A stretch of DNA of 64,000 nucleotides, taken from contig NZ_QAOK01000015.1 in NCBI RefSeq assembly GCF_003050865.1, forward strand, positions 16,331-80,330, written 5' to 3'. Positions 27,654 to 36,280 of the stretch are shown here, piece after piece. The notes under the pieces were generated by a model. The model did no database searches. It saw only the letters and a program-made list of their open reading frames with translations, and was not told where the DNA came from. Position numbers and translations under genes: made by a program. Origin of the DNA: Nitrosospira multiformis. GTDB taxonomy: Bacteria; Pseudomonadota; Gammaproteobacteria; Burkholderiales; Nitrosomonadaceae. Positions within the stretch are counted from its first letter, which is position 1; the number at the start of each line of letters is the position of its first letter.

Positions 27654-28536
27654 CCGCCTCGATACCCATACTCGATAATCTGATTCCTGCGGAATCCAAT
27701 CCTGCTAAGAGGTGTTCTGCCCCCGCCCGCAGGATCGCGGCGGACGATTCGGTTGCAGCAAGACGAACCTCGACTCCGGACTCACCAAGCCTCAGAACCG
27801 CGCTGATAAATCCCAGATTCGGCAGCGAAAGACGTACACTGGTTTTCCATACGGGATATCGAGTGGTGCTGTCACCTTCCGATTCATCCATCTTCTCCCC
27901 GACTGTATCCCACTCGATAGTCTGGCGGGGCCAGATTTCGCCTTGCCACTGAAGATGCCCGTTTTCCAGAACATCCAGTTGCTGCCGCAAGAGCGCTTGA
28001 GTATCGCGATGCATGGGATTCGAGTAATCCTGATGCGGGGGAACTGGTAAACGAAGCTCGCCTCCCGGTGAAGCCGGGAGCGAAGCAGTACCAGGCGACT
28101 GCGAGAGGTTTTTCGATAAACGTCCCTGCGGTTCCAGCAACAGGCTTGTCAATGATCTTTTGCCGGCCACCCATTGCGCCAGATGAAACTCATAAAACAG
28201 CCCGCTTGAACTGATTGCTTGCATCAGTCCTTGAGCCAGTTGCGTATGCTGGGCCGGCGTACCCTCACGGGGCGGTGCGGAAAGTAAGGGCGCTGCATCT
28301 GGCTGTGCAGACCGGCTGTCAGAAGGAAGCAGAAGCGGCTGCTGGAGCAGCGTGCTGATGAAACGCCCCGTCTCGCTCAGCTGCGAAGCCAATGGTGGAG
28401 AGTCGGGCACGAACCCGAACGTCGGCTTTGGCGCGCGGGATAGAAAAATCAGATTGAAAGTTTCGCCCGGATGCGCGCTCCGGGGTAATTTCATCTGTAG
28501 CATCTGCCTGTCTCGACCTTCCCGGCCGTGCAGCAT
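27631..28536 (-). CDS. Second FliK-like flagellar hook-length control protein (5' end damaged or unusual)
   Basis: A FliK-like protein: a Pro/Ser/Gln-rich N-terminal half and a Flg_hook-like C-terminus (VWKTSVRLSLPNLGFISAVL, LGESGVEVRLAATESSAA). From ATG 28536 it has 301 residues, but the same frame is open and coding-like for 72 more codons upstream (LRAQVQALLPNNEFIV just before the Met) to about 28759, with no ATG, GTG or TTG there. An ATG overlapping the fliT stop (TGATG, 28775-28773) is in another frame; one extra base in the TTT at 28755-28753 region would join it to this frame. See findings. Confidence 0.8.
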   Translation of the reverse strand: MLHGREGRDRQMLQMKLPRSAHPGETFNLIFLSRAPKPTFGFVPDSPPLASQLSETGRFISTLLQQPLLLPSDSRSAQPDAAPLLSAPPREGTPAQHTQLAQGLMQAISSSGLFYEFHLAQWVAGKRSLTSLLLEPQGRLSKNLSQSPGTASLPASPGGELRLPVPPHQDYSNPMHRDTQALLRQQLDVLENGHLQWQGEIWPRQTIEWDTVGEKMDESEGDSTTRYPVWKTSVRLSLPNLGFISAVLRLGESGVEVRLAATESSAAILRAGAEHLLAGLDSAGIRLSSMGIEADEKAESV

Positions 28537-28774
28537 TACGATGAATTCGTTATTGGGAAGCAGGGCTTGTACCTGCGCTCTCAGAGAACGCCCTGGCTCC
28601 AGTCCGGCGAGGAACGAAGTAAAATCCTCACGTCTTTGAAGTGAAGACTGAACCGGATGGATTGAGGTTATTGCCGCGATTGTGTCGGATGCACGCAGAT
28701 CGAATTCTCCTGTTCCGATGGTTGACCCCTCTGCCGGGATATCGGGGCGAATTAAACAGGTCTATCTGTACCCA

Positions 28775-29116
28775 TCAAATATTCCACGCTCCCGACTCAT
28801 ATGCCTGACGCACGCACCGCGAGCGGCTGGCAGTGCCGAGCAGAGCTTGAACCTGTCTTATCCAGGGTTCCGTGTACTCGCGTATCGCTGCGTCATCGGA
28901 CAGAATCTTGTGAATCAGTTCAACTTTCCGCCGCTGCATATCCGGAGGAAGCCGCACCGGTTCTGCAGCCTCGAGCTGCGCCACCAGGGCTGCGCAGCGT
29001 CGCTCCAATCCCGCAAGCTGATCCCATTCACTCGCCTGGGCAGCTTCTCTCATCTCGCCCGTAAGATCGGAAAGGGACTGAAACACAGCAAGGTTTTCTG
29101 CACTTGTCATCATCAT
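28775..29116 (-). CDS. fliT: Flagellar protein FliT (chaperone)
   Basis: A 113-residue helical protein with FliT features: SLSDLTGEMREAAQASEWDQ, LERRCAALVAQLEAAEP and RRKVELIHKILSDDAAIREY. FliT is the export chaperone of FliD and in enterobacteria also an FlhDC antagonist. It overlaps fliS by one base and follows it, the usual fliD-S-T order. Confidence 0.88.
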   Translation of the reverse strand: MMMTSAENLAVFQSLSDLTGEMREAAQASEWDQLAGLERRCAALVAQLEAAEPVRLPPDMQRRKVELIHKILSDDAAIREYTEPWIRQVQALLGTASRSRCVRQAYESGAWNI

Positions 29117-29580
29117 TACGCTTTTTTCAGATTGGCAATGCCGTCATGGGTGACGGATGAAATTATCTTTCCGTCTTCACCTGGCTGCGTGAACGATCCG
29201 ATCGCTTCCCATGCCTCGTGTAGCTCGCCAAGAAGACTATTTACCTCTTCGATGTATTCCGGTTTGTCATGAACGTTGGCCTGCAACAGCCGGCGCCCCA
29301 TGTACTCATAAAGTGCATTCAATTGCTGTGCGAGTTCTCCTCCTGCTTTGATGTCCAGGCTGGCTTGCAAGCCGGAGCTGATGATTGCAATGGCTTTGGA
29401 AATCGCTTCACCCCTGGCCGCGATCTGCCCGCTGCGTGTATGAGCAAGCGCCGAAGCCAATGCTATCCGCGCTCCCTCGAACAGCATCAGAACGAGCTTA
29501 TGAGGACTGGCGGTGATTACACCCGTTTCAAGACCAACCCGGGCGTAGGCGTTTACACCGCAGCGAGATGCTGGATACAT
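29116..29580 (-). CDS. fliS: Flagellar export chaperone FliS
   Basis: A 154-residue helical chaperone of flagellin. Conserved features: AYARVGLETGVITASPHKLV, LMLFEGARIALASAL, KAIAIISSGLQASLDIKAGG and LYEYMGRRLLQANVHD. It binds the flagellin C-terminus in the cytosol to prevent early polymerisation. It lies 16 bp after fliD. Confidence 0.95.
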   Translation of the reverse strand: MYPASRCGVNAYARVGLETGVITASPHKLVLMLFEGARIALASALAHTRSGQIAARGEAISKAIAIISSGLQASLDIKAGGELAQQLNALYEYMGRRLLQANVHDKPEYIEEVNSLLGELHEAWEAIGSFTQPGEDGKIISSVTHDGIANLKKA

Positions 29581-29596
29581 ATATTTACCCCTTCTG

Positions 29597-31606
29597 TCAT
29601 TTTTCGTTGAGAGTCGGCAACGCGGCCAGCTGTTGTTGAAGAAACTGGCTCGTCTGGGTCAAGCTGCCCAGCATGGCATCGAGCGCAGAGAACTGCGCCC
29701 GGTAACGCGCCTCAACCATTTCGAGTCGACGACTGAAATCCTCCTGGCGCCGATCGATATCCTTGATACTGGCGTTCAGCCCATCGACCCGGCTGGCGAT
29801 CACTCCTTCAGTAGCGAGAAACTCTTCTGCAACCTTGCTCAATCGCTCGGCGTAACCTCGCGAGAACTCGACTGCACCCCGACTGCCGAGCGCACCGCCG
29901 TGAATGGCGACGCGCAGGCCTTCGGCCGCTCCTCCGCCAGTGGCAGTCAGCATCTGTCCCGATCCTGTAGCGGAAACACCATTGATGGAGCCTGCAACAT
30001 CCATTCCCGTCGCTCCCACAGGATTGGCCCCGAGCAGATTGCCGGCACCATTACCTCCCGTGAGGGCGACACTGGAGGCGGATCCGTAGCGTGCCGACAC
30101 GACACTCAATACACCCCCGGACTGGGAAACCGATACTGAAATTCCTTCGGTAGTCAGGCCAGAGAAACCATTCAGCTTGCTCTGCACTTCGGCCGCCAGT
30201 GCATCCGCGGAAGCATAAGTTCCCTCGGCTAGCGTAATACTGGCTGCCTCCCCATCCACATTGAAACTGAGTTGATCGTTGACCCCTGCCGTTATCGTCA
30301 GCCCTGCCGCCTGGTTTCCGCTGAGGCTGCCTTGCGTTGCAAGTTGTGTAACCGTAACGGCATAATTTCCAGCTATTGTCTTGTCCGTTGCGCCGTCGTA
30401 TGTGATCAGGCTGTCGGTGGAGGTGCCACCTATCGTAAACAGCTTGCCGATCTGTTCAAATTTTGCGTCCATTGACGCTTGCAGCTTTGCGGCATCCACT
30501 GCCAGGCTGCCGTCTTTCTGCAAGGTAACGCCAATCTGGGAGAGGGAGGTGAAGCCGTTCCCGCTGCCGGTCATGGCCGTTAACGCCGCTCGAATTCCGC
30601 GCTGAACCGAGAACGCAGCCGAATCCCCCTGCAATATTGCGCCCCTCTTCGCTGCCGAGTTATAAGAACTGAGGTCGGAAAGCGTTTGATTGATGCTGTT
30701 GTACGATTTTACGAATGTTTCGACCGCTGTCTTGACAGCAGCGGTATCCTGCGAGACATTCAGTGTCGTCGGACTGCCTACATTCGTTTTGAGCAGGCTG
30801 AGTGTCACGCCTTCAATTGCGTCTGTAACCGTATTCGAGGATTTGGCGATATCGATCCCCTCGATCCGGAGCTTCGCATCCTGCGCGGCCTGTACCTGGG
30901 TGAGATTCTTGCCGGAGCCAGCTCCCGCGGTTGGGTCGAAGGCAAGACTGGAAAGCCCGGCTGCGTCGACATTGACGCCATCATCGTCGCTGACTGTAAT
31001 CTTCAGGCTGTTTGCTGCGCCCATATCCTTTGCGGTCAGCACAAGTTTGTTGCTGGTCCCGTCATTCACAATCGTTGCACTCACCCCGGTATTGGCTGCA
31101 TTAATGGCGTCTCGTACCCCGGAGAGCGTGTTGCGGGAGGGATCGATCGTTATCGTTTGCGCCGGTTTCTCGTCGTTGAGAGTAAAAGTATTCAGGACGT
31201 TATCATAAGTGCCGTACTGTATCGTCAAAGTCCCGCTGCCTAAGGTGCTTGACGTGCTGGCAAAACCGTCGGAACGGATTTTCTGCTGTTGGGCAAGCTG
31301 CTGTACTTCCACCGAATAATTACCCGGCACCGCCTTGCCGTCGCTATTCCCGGTTGCAGTCACCAGGGAGCTATCTGCCGCACTCGCGCTAATAGCCTGA
31401 TACTTCGCAGCATCAGCCAGGCCCTGCATTGCCGTCTGAAAAGCAGACAAGACGCCTTTCAGGGTTCCATAAGCGGATAGTTTTGCCTGATAGTCGGATT
31501 CGCGCTTCTGAAGCAAAGCAAGCGGCGTGCGTTCGGCCGCCATCAACTGGCTGACCAGGCCATTTACATCCAGGTTCGAACCTGCCCCAGCAGCGGTAAT
31601 CGCCAT
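29597..31606 (-). CDS. fliD: Flagellar filament cap protein FliD
   Basis: A 669-residue capping protein, longer than the roughly 450 residues common in enterobacteria because the variable exposed domains are enlarged. The N-terminal FliD_N domain (DVNGLVSQLMAAERTPLALL and QKRESDYQAKLSAYGTLKG) and the C-terminal coiled coil (ASRVDGLNASIKDIDRRQED, LNEK end) are intact. The middle has SGVRDAINAANTGVSATIVN, typical of the family. Preceded by flaG, followed by fliS and fliT. Confidence 0.95.
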   Translation of the reverse strand: MAITAAGAGSNLDVNGLVSQLMAAERTPLALLQKRESDYQAKLSAYGTLKGVLSAFQTAMQGLADAAKYQAISASAADSSLVTATGNSDGKAVPGNYSVEVQQLAQQQKIRSDGFASTSSTLGSGTLTIQYGTYDNVLNTFTLNDEKPAQTITIDPSRNTLSGVRDAINAANTGVSATIVNDGTSNKLVLTAKDMGAANSLKITVSDDDGVNVDAAGLSSLAFDPTAGAGSGKNLTQVQAAQDAKLRIEGIDIAKSSNTVTDAIEGVTLSLLKTNVGSPTTLNVSQDTAAVKTAVETFVKSYNSINQTLSDLSSYNSAAKRGAILQGDSAAFSVQRGIRAALTAMTGSGNGFTSLSQIGVTLQKDGSLAVDAAKLQASMDAKFEQIGKLFTIGGTSTDSLITYDGATDKTIAGNYAVTVTQLATQGSLSGNQAAGLTITAGVNDQLSFNVDGEAASITLAEGTYASADALAAEVQSKLNGFSGLTTEGISVSVSQSGGVLSVVSARYGSASSVALTGGNGAGNLLGANPVGATGMDVAGSINGVSATGSGQMLTATGGGAAEGLRVAIHGGALGSRGAVEFSRGYAERLSKVAEEFLATEGVIASRVDGLNASIKDIDRRQEDFSRRLEMVEARYRAQFSALDAMLGSLTQTSQFLQQQLAALPTLNEK

Positions 31607-31664
31607 ATTCCTGTCCTCTTCTGTTTTCCTGTTTTCGGCGGGGGTACTCTGCCCTGCCCTGCCA

Positions 31665-31883
31665 TCAGGCTTTGGTGCGCAGCAACAAACCCTGCAGCTG
31701 ATTCATGGCTTTTGCCAAGGCCAGCATTTCTTCCATGGGAATCTGCCTCACGAGTTCCCGAGTTTCGTTGTCTACGACTTTTACCACTATCCTGTTGGTG
31801 TCGGTATCAACGCTGAATTCCAGACTTGAGCCAGCGAATAGTGTTGCTTCCTTTTCCTTCTCAATTTCCTGTTTCACCTGCAC
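31665..31883 (-). CDS. flaG: FlaG family protein, 5' end interrupted by an in-frame TAA
   Basis: The C-terminal FlaG domain is clear: SLEFSVDTDTNRIVVKVVDN and RELVRQIPMEEMLALAKAMN. From the GTG at 31883 it is only 72 residues. In the same frame 42 codons upstream is an ATG (32009-32007) with GGAG six bases before it, encoding MKIE and then TAA at 31997-31995, after which the frame is open into the FlaG domain. The original start was very probably 32009, so the gene is either broken at codon 5 or rescued by a downstream start. FlaG proteins influence filament length. Confidence 0.75.
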   Translation of the reverse strand: MQVKQEIEKEKEATLFAGSSLEFSVDTDTNRIVVKVVDNETRELVRQIPMEEMLALAKAMNQLQGLLLRTKA

Positions 31884-32028
31884 GGTCTGCGGCGTTGGTG
31901 GATTTCCTTCCCCGGCCGACAGGTGAACATCGGCGTGCAGGAATTTACCTTCGGTTGTTCTGGAACCGATCCCTGGTTGAATGGCGGCTCCGGATTATTC
32001 GATTTTCATTATTGACTCCAGAGGGTTC

Positions 32029-32064
32029 GAATGGGAATCGAAAGCCTGCTTCCGATTCCCATTC
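32029..32064. repeat. Long perfect hairpin between flagellin and flaG genes
   Basis: GAATGGGAATCG at 32029-32040 pairs perfectly with CGATTCCCATTC at 32053-32064; the 12-base loop can pair further (AAGC/GCTT). It starts 42 bp after the flagellin stop in the transcript. There is no T-tract on the minus strand, so it is more likely an mRNA 3'-end stabiliser or attenuator than a full intrinsic terminator. Confidence 0.6.
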
Positions 32065-32105
32065 ATCACGCGCCCGGCCATTCAGACGAGGCCGTGTACC
32101 GGCGA

Positions 32106-33257
32106 TTAGCCTCTCAGCAGCGTCAATACGCTTTGCGGCATTGCATTTGCCTGAGCCAGCATGGCCGTTCCCGCCTGCTGCAGCACCTGGTTGCGCGAAA
32201 GCGACGCCGTTTCCGCTGCGAAGTCAGCATCCATGATGCGGCTGCGCGAAGCAGACAGGTTCTCGGAGGCGGTTTGAAGGTTCGAAACCGCCGAGGAGAA
32301 CCGGTTCTGGTAGGCGCCGAGGTCGGCGCGCGCCGCGTTGAGCGAGCTCAGTGCGGAGTCCATCGAGGCGATAGCGGTATCGGCATTGGCGGTCGTATCT
32401 ATCGCCAGGGAAGCAAAGCCAGTAACCGTGGTGGCTGTTGCCGCAACTGGAGTGGTGTTCAAGCCCGTATTCGTTAGGGTGGCTGTTCCACTCATGCCTA
32501 CGGTGATGCCGGCGCCGGATATGCCGGTGAGGGTCAGCGTGCCAGCCGCGTTGACAGCAGAAACGCCGGTTGCGCTCGATACCGCATTGATAGCAGCCGC
32601 GATATTGTTACCCTGAGTAGTAGCGTCAGATCCCGCCGCAATGGCTCCTACGCTGATACCATTGATAGTCAGATCACCCGCAGTAATGGCCGTCTGACCC
32701 CCGATAGCAGCTCCGGTCAGTGTGCTTGTGTAGGTGGTGGTGGTCCCCAGGGACGAGCTTTGTGCATTGACGATGCTGGTGATATTGATGGTCTCGCCCA
32801 CGTTGGCACCGACCTGGAAGGGTTGGCCGGCAAATGTTCCGTCGAGCAGTTTGATGCCGTTGAACGTCGTGGTCGAAGCAACGCGGTCGATTTCCGCCTT
32901 GAGTTGCTGAACTTCATTGTTGAGCGCGGTACGGTCGCTTGCGCTGTTGCTGGCATTGCGCGATTGCACCGCCAGTTCGCGGATGCGCTGCAGGTTGTTG
33001 CCGATTTCGCCCAAGGCACCTTCCGCCGTCTGTGATATCGAGATGGCATCGTTGGCGTTGCGGATTGCCTGGTTGAAACCCCTGATCTGGGAAGTCATGC
33101 GCTCCGAAATCGCCAGCCCGGCAGCATCGTCCTTCGCGCCGTTGATGCGCAGGCCGGAGGACAGGCGCTGCAGTGTGGTGGCGAGTGCGTTCTGCGAACC
33201 GTTGAGGTTGCGCTGCGCATTCATGGAAATGACGTTGGTATTGATGATTGCAGCCAT
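32106..33257 (-). CDS. fliC: Flagellin
   Basis: A 383-residue flagellin, the filament subunit. The D0/D1 N-terminal region reads AAIINTNVISMNAQRNLNGS, RLSSGLRINGAKDDAAGLAI and ISIQTAEGAL-like ISISQTAEGALGEIGNNLQR; the C-terminal D1/D0 part is ADLGAYQNRFSSAVSNLQT and ends QANAMPQSVLTLLRG. The variable centre is Thr/Ala/Gly-rich. AAGGAG six bases before the ATG predicts strong translation. Only one flagellin gene is in the window. I could not find a convincing sigma-28 box upstream. Confidence 0.97.
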   Translation of the reverse strand: MAAIINTNVISMNAQRNLNGSQNALATTLQRLSSGLRINGAKDDAAGLAISERMTSQIRGFNQAIRNANDAISISQTAEGALGEIGNNLQRIRELAVQSRNASNSASDRTALNNEVQQLKAEIDRVASTTTFNGIKLLDGTFAGQPFQVGANVGETINITSIVNAQSSSLGTTTTYTSTLTGAAIGGQTAITAGDLTINGISVGAIAAGSDATTQGNNIAAAINAVSSATGVSAVNAAGTLTLTGISGAGITVGMSGTATLTNTGLNTTPVAATATTVTGFASLAIDTTANADTAIASMDSALSSLNAARADLGAYQNRFSSAVSNLQTASENLSASRSRIMDADFAAETASLSRNQVLQQAGTAMLAQANAMPQSVLTLLRG

Positions 33258-33848
33258 GTAAATCTCCTTGACTAATTTTTCATGAAATTACACCTACAGC
33301 CGTCAACTTTTGGTTCGCCTCAATTACCGAAGCTAATCAACTGCTGTTATGCTTATTAACGGTGGTCCAGGAGAAACATTTAATGGCATCGTCACGTTTT
33401 TTTGGCGCAGCTATCCCCCCACTCTTCCCGAGTTCATCCAGCACAGCTATCCGACTGGAGGAAAGATATCCCGACAGTGGGGAGGCAGGTGACGTTAATG
33501 ATAAGAGGAGGCGGGGCTGCGCAATGCGCAGATTAACGGGGTGAACAGCGTCGTATATCTGACACTGCCCTATCCACTGCCGCAAACCCGGAATTTGGAG
33601 CAGAGACGATATTTTGACGCAGGCCGCGGAGAAAAAACCGGATCGGTACGCGGAGCGCAGGCTTCGACGCACTTAAAAAGGTAGCAGGTATGGTCCAGCA
33701 AGCGAAAGCGAACAGGCAGAAATCTCATTCCTGCTGCAACGCAAGAGATGCCCTGTTGCGCCCGATGAAGAAGCAGCGGATGAAAAAGCAGTGAACAGGT
33801 GTGGAGGATAATCCGGCGGTTTCAGGGAGCTGAGGAGGTGAGGGGGGC
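33258..33848. other. 591-bp intergenic region between flagellin and the response regulator
   Basis: No convincing gene: the 111-codon minus-strand ORF at 33337-33672 has poor composition and no ribosome binding site. The flagellin promoter must lie at its left end. CTGCGCA-A-TGCGCAG at 33517-33531 is a perfect 7-bp-arm palindrome of unknown meaning. The rest looks non-coding. Confidence 0.5.
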
Positions 33849-34475
33849 TCAGGCGAGGCCGTTCTTGATTGCGTAGTGGGTCACTTCCGCATTGTTCTTG
33901 AGCTTCATCTTTTGCAGGAGCCGGCCGCGGTAGACACTCACAGTCTTGACCGACAGATGCATTTCCTCGGCCACATCGGTGAGACTCTTGCCCGAAGCGA
34001 TCAGGCGCAGGGTCTGGTACTCACGATCAGACAACATTTCGTGCGGCGGACGATCGTGATCAAGGCCAAGGCTTTCAGCCATGGCTTCCGCCATTGTGGG
34101 CGTCAGGTACTTGCGCCCCCTGGCGACCTGGTTGATGGCGGCCATCAGCTCATTGGGAGCGCTCTGCTTGGTTATATAACCGGAGGCTCCCGCCTTCACG
34201 GCCCGGATCGCATAAAGTCCCTCCTCGTGCATGCTCAGCATGAGCACGGGTAATTTGGGGCACTCTTTCCTGATCTGCTTCAACACTTCGATGCCGTTCC
34301 TGTCGGGCAGGGAAATATCCAGCACCACCACGCTCCATTCACCTTCACGCAGTTGCTGCATCGCTGCTCCACCTGATTCCGCTTCCGCGATGACATCAAT
34401 TTTTCCGCTTTCAGTCAGAATCTGCCTCAAGCCCTGACGCACAATGGCGTGATCGTCGACAATCAACACCTTCAT
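33849..34475 (-). CDS. NarL/FixJ-family response regulator
   Basis: A 208-residue regulator. The receiver domain has the acidic pair DD at 7-8, phosphoacceptor Asp53 (VVVLDISLPDRNG) and Lys103 (YITKQ). The C-terminal LuxR-type helix-turn-helix spans about 145-200 (LSDREYQTLRLIASGKS, LSVKTVSVYRGRLLQKMKL). It overlaps its sensor kinase by 4 bp. Its place between flagellin and flg genes suggests a motility or surface-related regulon, which is inference. Confidence 0.95.
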   Translation of the reverse strand: MKVLIVDDHAIVRQGLRQILTESGKIDVIAEAESGGAAMQQLREGEWSVVVLDISLPDRNGIEVLKQIRKECPKLPVLMLSMHEEGLYAIRAVKAGASGYITKQSAPNELMAAINQVARGRKYLTPTMAEAMAESLGLDHDRPPHEMLSDREYQTLRLIASGKSLTDVAEEMHLSVKTVSVYRGRLLQKMKLKNNAEVTHYAIKNGLA

Positions 34476-35701
34476 GAGCGGGTCGATTTCCGTGAAGGAG
34501 TCGCCGCAAGGACCGTTGCCCGCGCTTCCGCAGCAAGCGGAATCGAGAGATGCACCAGGGTGCCTTCACTTGCCGGCTCCGCTCCTGTCTGTTCCCGCTG
34601 AAGCCCTGACTGACCTTGCCGGGTCTGAGTCCGCTCATGCCCCTGCCCTGCGCTGACCGTCAGTTTTCCCTCGAGCAGGCTCGCGCGCTCGACCATGCCC
34701 CGAATGCCGAACGAATCAAGCTTTCTGAGATCGCTTGGGGCGATGCCGCACCCGTTATCCAGCACCTTGAGCTCCAGATGTCCTTGTCTCACGTCAAGCC
34801 AGACCCAGACATGCGAAGCATGGGCATGCTTGGCAATATTGGTCAGTGCTTCCTGAAAAATTCGAAATACAGCCACAGCCGTATCAGGTTCGAGTTCAAT
34901 ATCCGATTCGTTGCACGATACCTCGCAAGGTATGCCATAACGTTTCGCAAACTCACCTGCCTCCCATTCTATTGCCGCAAAAATGCCGAAATCCATGATA
35001 CCCGGCCGCAGGTCACGGGAAATACGCTGTATTGAATGGATGGTGCGATCCACCAGATCGGAAACAGTACGGACTTTCGCAAGTAGTGCGGTATTCTCGG
35101 CGCTGCTGGCACCTGCATCGATCCGCCTCACCAGCCAGTCGAGATCGATCTTGATGGCAGTGAGGTTTCCCCCCAGATCATCGTGTATTTCTCTGGCAAT
35201 GCGTATACGCTCGTGCTCCCTCGCCGCCATGACGTGCGCTGATACTTCCTTGAGCCGTTCATGGGATTCCTTGAGCTCTGTCTCCCGACGCCTGCCCTCG
35301 GTGATATTGATGATAATGCCTTCCCAAACCACGCCCGCGCCCTTCTTCCGCCTTGGACTCGCTCGCAGGCTGATCCACTTTATATCCCCATAGGATTCGA
35401 TCCACAGGCGCCCTTCCCAATTCCACGTTGTCAGATTAGCTGCGGATTGCGCCTTCGAATACCGCAGGCTCTCCCGGTCTTCCGGGAGCACCAGATCCAG
35501 GAACAACGAGGGATTGGCTTTGAGTTCCGCAGCGGAAATCCCAAGCACGCTGGCGCACTGGTCGCTGATAAAAGGCAGGGAGGAAGTACCGTCTTCCTTC
35601 TGTATGTATTGAAAAACCATACCAGGAGAATTGGCGACGACATCCAATGGATACGCCTTCCCCATGTGGATGGAGTCTGATTTTTCCTTTTTTTGCTTCA
35701 T
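34472..35701 (-). CDS. Sensor histidine kinase with PAS domain (NarX/DegS-type, HisKA_3)
   Basis: A 409-residue cytosolic kinase. An N-terminal PAS domain with PAC tail (about 20-140: VVANSPGMVFQYIQKEDG to GIIINITEGRRRE) is followed by the HisKA_3 dimerisation helix with His173 in RIAREIHDDLGGNLTAIKID, then an HATPase domain with LKVLDNGCGIAPSDL and FGIRGMVERASLLEGKL. A Gln/Arg-rich insert (ERTQTRQGQSGLQREQT) interrupts the domain near its end. No membrane helices, so it should sense a cytoplasmic signal. Confidence 0.94.
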   Translation of the reverse strand: MKQKKEKSDSIHMGKAYPLDVVANSPGMVFQYIQKEDGTSSLPFISDQCASVLGISAAELKANPSLFLDLVLPEDRESLRYSKAQSAANLTTWNWEGRLWIESYGDIKWISLRASPRRKKGAGVVWEGIIINITEGRRRETELKESHERLKEVSAHVMAAREHERIRIAREIHDDLGGNLTAIKIDLDWLVRRIDAGASSAENTALLAKVRTVSDLVDRTIHSIQRISRDLRPGIMDFGIFAAIEWEAGEFAKRYGIPCEVSCNESDIELEPDTAVAVFRIFQEALTNIAKHAHASHVWVWLDVRQGHLELKVLDNGCGIAPSDLRKLDSFGIRGMVERASLLEGKLTVSAGQGHERTQTRQGQSGLQREQTGAEPASEGTLVHLSIPLAAEARATVLAATPSRKSTRS

Positions 35702-35794
35702 GGAGTGCTGATACGTTATTGACTGCGCAAGTTATAATGCGACAGATTCCGGCCGGACATAGAGGATACGGCGCGATCACTCACCCTTGAAGAT

Positions 35795-36118
35795 TCATGC
35801 ATCCTTGCAGATATTTTCAAGAGCACGCTGAATAAGATCTGAATTCTCAGGCCGGACCAGGCGAGCCATTTCTTTTCCATCCTTCAAAAAAATCAGGGTC
35901 GGCCAGAGCTTTACTCCAAACGAGCGTCCTAACCGTCGACCTTTTCCATCCTCTATCCGGATATGGCGCACCGGTGAAGCTCCGGACAAGGCTGAGGCAA
36001 TCAGCGGCCGCGCAGCCCGGCAGTATCCGCACCATGCTGCACCGAACTCGACAAGAGTTGGACCCTGCAGCGAATCGATCTCGGCACGGGTTGGCTCACT
36101 GCCATGAACAGTATCCAT
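35795..36118 (-). CDS. Thioredoxin-family protein
   Basis: A 107-residue thioredoxin fold. LQGPTLVEFGAAWCGYCRAA holds the redox pair Cys30-Gly-Tyr-Cys33; SFGVKLWPTLIFLKDGKE carries the cis-Pro loop. No signal peptide, so cytosolic. The ATG at 36118 is preferred: an in-frame ATG at 36241 would add 41 atypical residues. TATAAT lies only a few bases upstream of the chosen ATG, so a very short leader is possible. A reductive role is inferred; the partner is unknown. Confidence 0.85.
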   Translation of the reverse strand: MDTVHGSEPTRAEIDSLQGPTLVEFGAAWCGYCRAARPLIASALSGASPVRHIRIEDGKGRRLGRSFGVKLWPTLIFLKDGKEMARLVRPENSDLIQRALENICKDA

Positions 36119-36280
36119 TCCTGTATTATAACCGCTCCAGCGTTCCCGTTTCCCGGCCTTCCAGGGAGGCAAAGTGGAATCCCTTTTCAGGTTGCCTCCC
36201 CCCGGCAACTCTTGACCCTCATATACGTGCGCATCCAGCATGCGGATGAACTTGCCAGGCGAGGGGAAATAGGACCTCCA

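Noticed and set aside
33258..33360. Sigma-28 promoter for flagellin
   Set aside because: Best matches reach only about 5 of 8 positions in one box with no partner at N11; not reported as a site.
33337..33672. 111-codon minus-strand ORF upstream of flagellin
   Set aside because: No ribosome binding site, no recognised motif and poor protein composition; judged non-coding.
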